64,000 bases of DNA from Flammula alnicola. Taxonomy: Eukaryota; Basidiomycota; Agaricomycetes; Agaricales; Strophariaceae. This document shows, one piece after another, positions 56,050 through 64,000 of this stretch. The notes under the pieces were generated by a model that saw nothing but the letters and a program-made list of their open reading frames with translations, ran no database searches and was not told the DNA's origin. The translations under genes and the position numbers were made by a program. Within the stretch, counting starts at the first letter, position 1; every line of letters begins with the position of its first letter. Where the stretch lies: positions 291,935 to 355,934 of the forward strand of contig JADNRV010000040.1 in NCBI GenBank assembly GCA_015499995.1, given 5' to 3'.

Positions 56050-57380
56050 GCCCGCACCCAGGATTACCCCCCACCCAAAGTCCCTCATCTGACTCCAGCA
56101 GGGTGCTGTTTGAAGGAGAACACCGTAGGGTGCCCTAACAAATATGTCGCCAGCTCCGAAACAAATTTCGGCTTCCGGCGAGTCCAAGGCTGTTTCGTGC
56201 ACTTGAATATATGATCGCGGGTTTGAGGATAAACCCCACACTCACAACCAAGGGCCCTAGGGTCGTCAATTTTGAACCGCTCATAGTACGAGCCGATTGG
56301 AGCATGATTCGTAATTAAACGGCACATGCAGGCAAAGAGCTGAGAGCTCTGACCGCCTACAAGGAGCCAAGGCCTGCCTTTGATGGGTGTTGGCCTGAGG
56401 GACTCGCCGCTGTTCAAGTCCTTAAGGTCCATGAATTGGGACCCAAGATAAAGCGGATGCTCCTGGACCTCATTGGCCCAGTGTTTCCGTGACAACTTGT
56501 CTTCGTCTTTGTGAAGATAATCAAGAGAGAGTTGAGAGTCAAGCCCAGCATGAACGCCAGGCCTGCCCACGACGAGGTCATGAGCCTCTTGATGGATGCC
56601 CCACTCCAAGTCAGAGGAAGACTCAACAAATTCGATCCTATGGTTTGGAGACCTCCCAAACCATGGCTCAAGTAGACGACACACCAACAGCGATACATGC
56701 TGAAAGGAATGCAGAGAAGGATCAACGGCGAGCCGTGCAGCATGCATGGCGTCTGTAAAGATAATGACACGATTATCATCAGGATACCGAATGGCATTCG
56801 CGATGGCAATCCTGACAGCAAAGAGCTCTGCATCAGTGCTAGTAGCCCTGCCATCAGAGTGGGATCCAGAGTAGACATGGCCACCCCCCATTTGATAACA
56901 ACACCAGTAGCGACCTGCCACGGGCCCGAAGGCATGCTGCCGTCTACTCCAGCATAGATAGAATAAGGCTCGTCGTCGAGCTTCTCAATGAGCTTATTAA
57001 GCATGATCTTCCAGGCTGCATCAGGGTCTGCTGCATTGGAAAACTGGGGGAACTGAGTCCACTTGAACCGGTCAGCAAACCGATCCAGTAGACAAAGCCT
57101 CTGGAGCAAAGGACTCCATAGGTTCGATCCTCTGGAGCAAAGGGCTCCATAGGTTTGATCCTCTGGAGCCTTTTGCTCCATAGGTTTGATCCTGAGAGGG
57201 AGACCATATGTGTTCTCCATGACAGTGCCGAGCACCCTTGGGCACTCGCCGACTCCCATAAACTCTGCAGCCCGCACATGAGGCTCTGCTCGTTTAAGAA
57301 ATGGTCCAGCCATAAGAGACCGGACTGGATGAGTGTCTGACAGGGTGGCGACACGGAACATAGCCCGGTTGTGCAATCTA
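56050..57380 (-). pseudogene. LINE-a ORF2, RT end plus RNase H, frameshifted
   Basis: Minus strand: RLHNRAMFRVATLSDTHP (end of the RT region), FADRFKWTQFPQFSNAADPD, YAGVDGSMPSGPWQVATGVV (RNase H first Asp). A frameshift near 56900 at a C/G run follows, then TDAELFAVRIAIANAI, IIFTDAMHAARLAVD and SDLEWGIHQEAHDLVV, completing the RNase H D-E-D-D residues. Next come the CxC...HxxxC knuckle (CECGVYPQTRDHIFKC) and the stop at 56085. The element is truncated at 57380, where Copia sequence begins. A triplicated 31-bp repeat in its ORF also breaks the frame. Confidence 0.85.
57099..57195 (-). repeat. 31-bp tandem, three copies, inside LINE-a ORF2
   Basis: Three consecutive units sharing CTCCATAGGTT(C/T)GATCCT. 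The unit length is not a multiple of three, so each copy changes the reading frame. LINE-c has the single-copy equivalent (encoding EPFAPE). Confidence 0.85.
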
Positions 57381-57578
57381 TTCAGAAATATAAGGATGGG
57401 GAGGAGGTTATTCATGCACCGCCTGCGTCTGCTAACGCACCTGATGCTCCTCCTGAACCGCCTGTTGTACCGCTTATCCCAGAACAGCCTCCTGCACCTG
57501 CACCTCGCACTCCAACGCCACCACCACAGCCTAGACGCTCTACACGTGTTTCTAAGCAACCTGGTGAATGGTGGAAAG

Positions 57579-57580
<2 letters not shown>

Positions 57581-57626
<46 letters not shown>

Positions 57627-58833
57627 ACGGTTTATATTCCGAAACTCGAACGCAGCTCGGACTCTAACTAATACAAACGAGTACGCTACAATACCCATCG
57701 CAAAAGAAAGAAATTGGTTGCTCGCAGGGGAGCATGCGGCGCGCGCGAGCGCGACGCAGGCGAGACTGCGCTGCAGCCTGAAACCCAAATAGCGGACCTC
57801 GCAGCCCAGGAAATGCAAACGCGCGGCGTTGTTAACGCTACCGAGCGTAAGGTAAATGTGGATTAAAAGGGTGGACAGGGGGGTCACCCAGATGAAGTCG
57901 GAGATTGCCCGGCTCTCCCCACTTCGTTGGCAAACTCGACGTTCTCGTTACACCATGGCGGGTCCTCCAAATGACGCGTGCAATAGACTCAAAGAGTCAC
58001 AAGCGAAGCCATGCAACGAACACGGCTGCGGCCCTCGCGGGATTTATCGCACCATAATGGAAACACCTGCGGGCACTAGGTCTTGGGCCAAGGCCCCAAC
58101 GACACCTAGGATCACCCCCATCCAGAGTCCCTCATCCGACTCCGGCTTGAGGCCGGTTGAAAGCAAACGCCGTAACATTGTCAGTCAAAAATTTCTCAAG
58201 ACCCCACACTAGGTGCGGGGCCCTGTGAGGTAGCATCGGGAGCTTAGGGCACCCAAAGAGATGATCGCGCGTCTGAGGATAAACCCCACACGTACAACCG
58301 AGAGCAAGTGGATCATCGATTTTGAACCGCTCGTAATACGAGCCGATCGGAGCATGATTCGTTATTACACGGCACATGCGGGCGAACAACCGAGAGTTGC
58401 AGCCGCCAACTTCAAGCCACGGCCCACCGCGAACGGGGGTCGGACGGAGAGGATTACCCTTTAGATCCTCTAGCTCCAAGAAATTGGAGCCAAGTAAATT
58501 GGGAACCTCGTCGACTTCTGTCGACCAAGCATCCCGCGCTACAGTGTCGGCTTTGTTCTTAAGCCAAGCAATAGATAGAGGGGTATTCGGTGTGACAGGC
58601 ACACCAGGAAACCCCAGGACGAGGTCGTGAGCCTCTTGATGAATGTCCCACTCCATATCAGAGGGAGACTCTGCAAAAACGACCTTACAGTTACCACCAC
58701 TCTGGAACCATCGTTCAAGTGTCCGACAAACGACCAGAGACGAGCCCTGATGAGAATGCGGGGAGGGATCAACAGCCATTCGAGCAGCATGCATCGAATC
58801 CGTGAAAATGACTATCCTGGTGACGTCTCCGAA
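57581..58833 (-). mobile_element. LINE-b, 5'-truncated Tad-like insertion
   Basis: A 1,253-bp insert in Copia pol with a 16-bp exact duplication, tgaatggtggaaagtc, at 57565-57580 and 58834-58849. From the poly(T) of about 40 nt it has the LINE 3' UTR, then a minus-strand frame ending at 58132. That frame encodes the second half of RNase H (IVIFTDSMHAARMAVDPS; SDMEWDIHQEAHDLVL) and the knuckle CTCGVYPQTRDHLFGC. It shows typical target-primed 5' truncation. Confidence 0.93.
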
Positions 58834-59416
58834 TGAATGGTGGAAAGTCACACCTGCTCCGCCACCTCCAATTGAGGAAAGCGATGATGCAGCTAATGAT
58901 GAAGGTCTTGAATATGTGCAATTTGCTGGTGCTGTGTCAACGTCAGATCCTCGCAACTACGGGCAGGCAATGAAAGGCGACGATGCGGAAAAGTGGCGTG
59001 ATGCTGCAAATGCAGAGTACAATACTTTGCTCCAGAATGGCACTTGGGAGTTAGTTGATCTCCCACCTGGAGAAAAGGCTATTGGTTCTGGTTGGGTGTT
59101 TAAAGTCAAACACAATGCGGACGGTTCTATTGAGCGCTACAAGGCTCGCTTGGTCGCCAAGGGCTATAGTCAACGCCCTGGAGTCGACTATCATGAGGTC
59201 TTTGCTCCCACATTCCGTCCTGCAACTCTGCGCATGATCTTTGCATTGGCTGCACTTGAGAACCTTGAACTGCGCTCTGTTGACATTTCAGCTGCTTTTA
59301 CCAATGGTGACCTTGATGTGTGGATATACATGATGCAACCTGAAGGTTTCCACCAAGGTGGACCTAATATAGTTTGTAGACTCCGAAAATCCCTCTATGG
59401 TCTCAAGCAGTCTGCT

Positions 59417-61083
59417 TTTTTTTGTTTTTTTTTTTTAAAATCATCAATTTTATACCGGTGCACGAAAGCAGTCCGGTCTCTAACTAATACAAACGAAGGC
59501 GGTGAACTACGCGTGCAAAAGAAAGAAGTTAGCTCGACGGCGAGCATGCGACGCGCGTGAGCGCGGCGCGGGCGAGACGGCGCAGCCGCCTGAAACCCTG
59601 ATAGGTAGTCTCGCAACTACAGATTGTCCGACGTTGCGGCGTTGTTAACGCTACCGCACGAACGGCAGATAGGAGTATTGGGATGGGAAGAGGGGTCACC
59701 CGAAAGTGAAGAGAGCCTGCCAGACTCTCCCCGGTTCTAATAGCTAAGCAGGAGCCGAAGCCCCCACTGCTGTCCACCGAACTGGGTCCTCCGTCGGCGG
59801 CGCATGACGCCGGCTCAGAGAGTCGACGCCACCGGCCCTGGGACGACCAGGGCCCTAGGCACTTGCGGAACTTCGCCGCCGCCAAACAGAAACACATCAC
59901 GAGTAGTCGAGTAGATTTGACCACGGATCACTCCACGATCAGGATCGCCCCCCTCCCAGAGTCCCTCATCCGACTCCAGCGGGGTGCCGGGAGAAGGAGA
60001 ACGCCGTAGGGTGCTCCAACAGATAAGTCGCCAGCTCCGAAACAAGTTTCGGCCTCCGGCGAGTCCAAGGCTGTTTCTTGCACTTGAATATATGATCACG
60101 AGTCTGAGGATAAACCCCACACTCACAACCGAGGGCCCTAGGGTCATCGATTTTGAACCGCTCGTAGTACGAGCCGATCGGCGCATGATTCGTAATTAAA
60201 CGGCACATGCGGGCAAAGAGCGAAACACTCTGACTGCCAGCTTCAAGCCAAGGTCCCCCGTGAGTGGGACTAGGCTGGACAGGGTCTCCGTTCAACCCTT
60301 GCAGCTCCATAAAATTGGAGCCTAGTAGGAAAGGCTGGTCGGAAACTCTTTGTTTCCAATCTGCGCGTGCCGATCTGTCCACAAAATCGCGGACGTACTG
60401 GAGAGAGAGTTTGGTGGTAGGAACGACGGCAACGCCACGCATACCAGCAACGAGATCGTGTGCTTCGTTTTGAATGCCCCACTCCATGTCGGAGGGAGAC
60501 TCAATGAAAGTAACCTTGTGGTCTGGAGAGCGCCTAAACCACGGTTCAAGTAAACGACACACCATCAGTGACTGAGACTGGAAGGAGTGCGGAGAGGGAT
60601 CCACCGAGAGGCGAGCGGCATGCATCGCGTCAGTGAAAACAGTGATACGTTTGACATCCCCAAAGCCAACGGCATTGGAGATGGCAACGCGAATAGCAAA
60701 GAGCTCTGCGTCCGTAGACGAGGCCCTCCCGGCAGCATGACACTCAGAATAAACCTGTGCGCCCTGCCGCTTGATAACAACGCCAGTGGCAGCTTGCCAC
60801 CCCGGAGGGCAGGAGCCGTCGACACCAGCATATGCAGCGTCTGGATCGTCCTCAAGAGACTCGAGAGACGCATCCAGGATTAACTCCCAAGCCGCTTCAG
60901 GATCTTCGGACCTGCTAAAGCGTGGCTTGGCAAGCCACTTGAACCGATCGGCATACCGATCGAGGATTCGATAACCCGGATGAGCCTCAGGAGCAAAAGG
61001 CTCCGTGGACTCAACAGGGACACTGGAATAATTTACATTATCCATAAGAGCACCCGTCACCTTGCAGCGATGGGCGGCAGGAA
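59417..61083 (-). mobile_element. LINE-c, 5'-truncated Tad-like insertion with open RNase H frame
   Basis: A 1,667-bp insert with a 15-bp exact duplication, ctcaagcagtctgct, at 59402-59416 and 61084-61098. The 364-codon minus-strand frame (61060-59966) is intact from the truncation to the stop. It carries YRILDRYADRFKWLAKPRF, then RNase H: AGVDGSCPPGWQAATGVV, STDAELFAIRVAI, VFTDAMHAARLSVDP and DMEWGIQNEAHDLV. The zinc knuckle CECGVYPQTRDHIFKC follows. The open frame indicates a young copy. The tail is T8-G-T12 and not a pure homopolymer. Confidence 0.93.
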
Positions 61084-61154
61084 CTCAAGCAGTCTGCTCG
61101 TCAATGGAATATCAAGTTGCATGCTGCTCTCACTGAGATGGGCTATTCTGAGGT

Positions 61155-62791
61155 GATGCATCGACTCGCTGAGTCTCTCCAGATGGCATCGTCCTAGCTT
61201 TGTTGCTCCGGCGGCGAGGCTCTGGATAGTGCTGGTTCGGAGGTCTCTCGACCTCTCGCATCGTCCATCGTTGGGTTTATCTCAGCGGTGTACTCATCTT
61301 CGTGGTGGGAAGCCACTACACTCAATGTGGACGGTAATCGCACCGTCCACGAGCTTACTTCGACGGTTGTGGCCTCGGTCTCCTCTCATGAGGAGACGAT
61401 TCATGCCTCCACGGCCCCCATCCTCCCTGGTGCTTCCAGGTCGGGTCCTATGGACACTGACACGGACACTGGGACGTCATCTGCTACCCCCGCCCCCACG
61501 ACTAGGAAGTCGGCTGGAAAGGCTAGGGCGCCGGCGTTCACAGCGTCATCTGGTGCCCCTGCCCCCCGTCAGCCTCGCAAGAGGCCGGCAGACTCCTACC
61601 TGAGGCCCCCGCCTCCTATCCCCCCCGGCCAGCCGGTTATCCGTCCACCCGTCAGAGCTATGCTCAGATGGCTGCGGCCAACCCGCTGTCCCAGAGGGAC
61701 CCCGCCATGGGCCCTAGTGCCTTTGGTGGTGGACCCCCTCGCTATCCACCCGCGCCTCGAGTTCCTGCCATGCAGGCGGAACTGTCTGGCAACAAGCGAT
61801 TCTTGTCGTCTCCGATGGGGCCGTCATCTGCTAAGAAGCAGAAGACCACCCTGTCGTTTACCTCGTCCGGACCTACTCGCAAGCAGGTCCTGATCCAATA
61901 CTCTGGCCCTGGGGAGCGCCCCAAGGACAGTAAACTCGTCGAGCTTCGTGACAAGATCGACAAAGGACTCCGGGACGCAGCCAGGACCCTTCGGGTCCTG
62001 TCTGCCTCTCGTGCGTACGAGGGTATATCCCTGGCTACCTCTGGTGTGGCCAACGAGGCCGACCTCAACATCATCCGTGGATTCGTCCATGTTATCACCC
62101 CCAAATCCGACACTCTTGACGTGTGGGTTGGGCTCCCTACCTCGAAGTCTTATCTTAAGGCTCTCGACCTACCGGCCTTTAGCGACTACGTCACCAGGGT
62201 CCCTACCACCGGCACGGAGGTGAAGATGGCGATGCTCGCCTCTCCTCTGTCCATCGATATTATGCTCGCGGGCCCCCTCGCGTCATCCGCAACTCGAAGG
62301 CGAGCTCTACTGCTCATGCCTTCTTCGAAATCTATGACTCGCAATCGGGTCAGCGCGCGAAGCGTCTTATCAACAAGACCTTCATGTTCTGCAGTAGGGT
62401 GATTCTCATTCGCGCAGCCGTCGCCAGCGTCGGCGTCCCCCTCTGCACTCGGTGCTGGAAGTGGGGCCACCCGAAGACTTCCTGCAAAGCGCGCCAGCCG
62501 ATCTGCGCTCGCTGCTCTGGCCCGCATGAGGCGGAGGTGCATCGCATCGCCGCCTCGTGCTGCAAACCTCACCCGGAGGCTAAGCCCCCGACCAAAGGCA
62601 CTCCGCTTGGTACGGACTGCCCCCACTCTGCGCGGTGCCCTTCGTGCCGCAAAGATCATTGGGCCCCTTCGAGCAAATGCTCGTTCTGGCAACACCGCTT
62701 TGATCGCGCTTGGATCGAAGCTAAATATGCTGAGGTACGTGATTTCTGGCTAAATCGTCGTCCCACCCATCGCTCACATAACGTAGCTTAA
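61155..62791 (+). pseudogene. LINE-d ORF1 (gag-like, zinc knuckles), frameshifted
   Basis: RNA-binding nucleocapsid-like protein of the LINE. The frame probably starts at MHRLAESLQMASS (61156), is broken by a TAG at 61195, and continues with a Ser/Thr/Pro-rich region. A first shift near 61650 leads to SYAQMAAANPLSQRDPAMGP, LRDKIDKGLRDAARTL and DVWVGLPTSKSYLKALDLP. A second shift near 62270 leads to AHAFFEIYDSQSGQRAKRL and FCSRVILIRAAVASVGV. The C-terminus holds three Cys/His knuckles: CTRCWKWGHPKTSC (CX2CX4HX4C), CARCSGPHEAEVH, and CPSCRKDHW...C. The stop codon overlaps the ORF2 start as TAATG. Confidence 0.82.
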
Positions 62792-64000
62792 TGCCAGTAC
62801 AACCAATGCTGGATGAGGTGCGGGTTTTGAGCTGGAACGTGGCCAGGGACGGGATGTCCCTGGATGTAATACTATCGCAATGTAACAACATTTATGATAT
62901 TATCTTTGTGCAAGAACCGCCTTGGAGGCACATAAGGACCGCCCCGTCTGCTAAAACCAGAAAGGGTGAGGATGTCATTGGCGCACTGAACCACCCAGAT
63001 TGGCTGGCAATGGTCCGTGCGCCTACCACTGTCGATGAGCGACCCCGGGTCATGACCTATGTTTCGACTAGGTTGGCCCGGTATCGTCCGTCTATACGAT
63101 GGGATGTGATCGATCACCCCGATATACAGGTCCTGTCACTCTCAACAAGTGCCGAGACCTTCTTTTTGATGAATGTCTATTCTGACGCGGACCATGGGGC
63201 CATTAATTGGCTCAAGGCCCACGACACTGCACTTCCCCGCTTCCATTTCATGGGCGGGGACTTTAACACACACTCCGAGGACTGGGACGAAGGTCACAGT
63301 GGTCGGGAGGGATGCGCTCTCTCACTGCAGCAGTCCGCTGCTATTCTTGGGCTTGAACTGGCTGCTTTTGGCAACCCAGGGCCCACGCACATACCAAGAG
63401 ATCCCACCAAGCGCAAAACGGTGATCGATCTGGCTTTCGTCCCACCCAACCAGGTGATCGACCAAACTACTGTCGGATGCCCGGACATTCAACTCAAATC
63501 GGACCACATTCCGATTTCGACCACACTGGACATCTCTCCTGCCCCTGACGGGGCGGTTCGGATGTCTCTTCCTACTGATGATGTTCCGGCATTCATCAAT
63601 TCTATCAGCTCGGGGCTTCGGGCTATCGACCCGACTGCCCTCTTAACACCGAGGAACAGATCGAGGCTGCTGCGCAAGCGGTGGCTTTGGTCTTCTCTTC
63701 TGCATGGGATTCTCATGCTAAAGAGTCCTTTGTTACCCGGCGATCTAAGCCCTGGTGGACCCAGGAGTGCTCAGACGCCCTTGACACGTTCCGGCGCAGT
63801 CGCCTGCCCGAGGACTGGAAATCCTTTCGGAAAACCATCCGAGGTGTCAAGCGCGAGTTCTTTGATCAACGGATCCATGAAATTGCGTCTGCTAACAAGC
63901 GCCCGTGGGACCTCATGAACTGGGTCCAACAGCGCAAACTTCCTCCTTGTGAGGCTCTCCATTATCGTGGCGAGCGTTGCAACGACATGCCCGCCCTTTG
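62791..64000 (+). pseudogene. LINE-d ORF2, endonuclease domain (runs off window)
   Basis: APE-type endonuclease that nicks the target for target-primed reverse transcription. Motifs in order: VLSWNVARDG, DIIFVQEPPW (catalytic Glu), MNVYSDAD, HFMGGDFNTHSEDWDE and LKSDHIPISTTL (the SDH motif). The frame holds until about 63640. There one base is lost or gained at CCCTCTTAACACC, and coding resumes in another frame as TEEQIEAAAQAVALVFSSAW, SKPWWTQECSDALD, SFRKTIRGVKREFFDQRI and WDLMNWVQQRK to the window end. The RT domain lies beyond 64000. Confidence 0.88.

Larger units (their letters stand above)
57381..61154 (+). pseudogene. Ty1/Copia pol fragment split by two LINE insertions
   Basis: Segments 57381-57580, 58850-59416 and 61099-61154 read through in one frame once the inserts and one TSD copy are removed. 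The protein has a Pro-rich integrase tail (PRRSTRVSKQPGEWWKV), then the RVT_2 reverse transcriptase: NAEYNTLLQNGTWELVDLP, GSGWVFKVKHNADG, RYKARLVAKGYSQRPGVDY, VDISAAFTNGDLD, YMMQPEGF and LYGLKQSARQWN. The left end joins LINE-a at 57380 and the right end joins LINE-d at 61155, so gag, protease, most of integrase and RNase H are missing. No stop codon lies within the retained frame, so the insertions are recent. Confidence 0.88.

Noticed and set aside
56697..56957. Plus-strand frames antisense to LINE RNase H (also 60587-60883 and 27800-28036)
   Set aside because: They are shadows of the minus-strand RNase H coding sequence, recurring in each LINE copy.
53046..57380. LINE-a as a clean insertion into the Copia element with the 53 kb region as its 5' LTR
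   Set aside because: No target-site duplication could be matched between the poly(T) side (about 53745) and the 57380 junction, and the Copia gag/protease part is absent, so the link is not established.
57568..57792. Frame with a poly-Phe stretch after 57580
   Set aside because: The Phe run is the LINE-b poly(T) tail; true Copia coding resumes at 58850 after the insert.

Overview
The window is nuclear DNA of a filamentous basidiomycete, most likely an Agaricomycete with a large, transposon-rich genome. The evidence is the gene structure (many 50-60 nt GT-AG introns, an 11-exon CaMK and an 8-exon CSN3), basidiomycete-type expanded families (OTT_1508-like deaminase, JmjC), and Tad-like LINEs with ORF1 zinc knuckles, endonuclease, RT and RNase H. 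The species cannot be named from the sequence alone. Only the first 4.2 kb is ordinary genic sequence: a complete Ca2+/calmodulin-dependent protein kinase (163-1987, +) convergent with a complete COP9 signalosome subunit 3 (2346-4171, -). Both models close exactly when the introns are removed (415 and 449 codons of protein). From about 4.2 to 29.7 kb the DNA is AT-rich and CpG-poor. It holds decayed multi-exon gene remnants, dispersed repeats and nested insertions: a truncated LINE inside an older repeat, a hAT-type MITE, and a 692-bp tRNA-headed SINE with a poly(A) tail and a 12-bp target-site duplication (TSD). From 29.7 to 47.2 kb, disabled host-type or accessory genes (an unknown four-exon gene, an SMC2 hinge fragment, an OTT_1508-like deaminase, a cysteine-cluster protein) alternate with an unusual family of 1.1-kb hAT-like elements. 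Their arms are dense GGAGTCC/GGACTCC arrays and their interiors carry pol III box A/box B sequences. An 801-bp foldback element lies at 43.06-43.86 kb. From 48 to 53.7 kb there are low-complexity GC-rich DNA, a pair of clustered palindromes, an RNF216-type ubiquitin-ligase pseudogene cut off just before its RING domain, and LTR-like sequence. From 53.7 kb to the end lies a young, CpG-rich nest of retroelements. It contains a minus-strand LINE interrupted by a 1,758-bp tRNA-headed, LINE-tailed retroposon (12-bp TSD). A Ty1/Copia pol gene follows, split by two independent minus-strand LINE insertions (16- and 15-bp TSDs), and then the 5' half of a plus-strand LINE whose ORF1 and ORF2 overlap as TAATG. 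Two themes run through the window. First, several otherwise coherent gene models are broken by single TGA codons where CGA (Arg) or TGG is expected, as methyl-CpG deamination would produce. Second, non-autonomous elements repeatedly carry tRNA-type pol III promoter boxes, in SINEs, in a chimeric LINE-tailed element and inside DNA transposons. The chimeric element and the hAT-like family are the best candidates for something not previously described.
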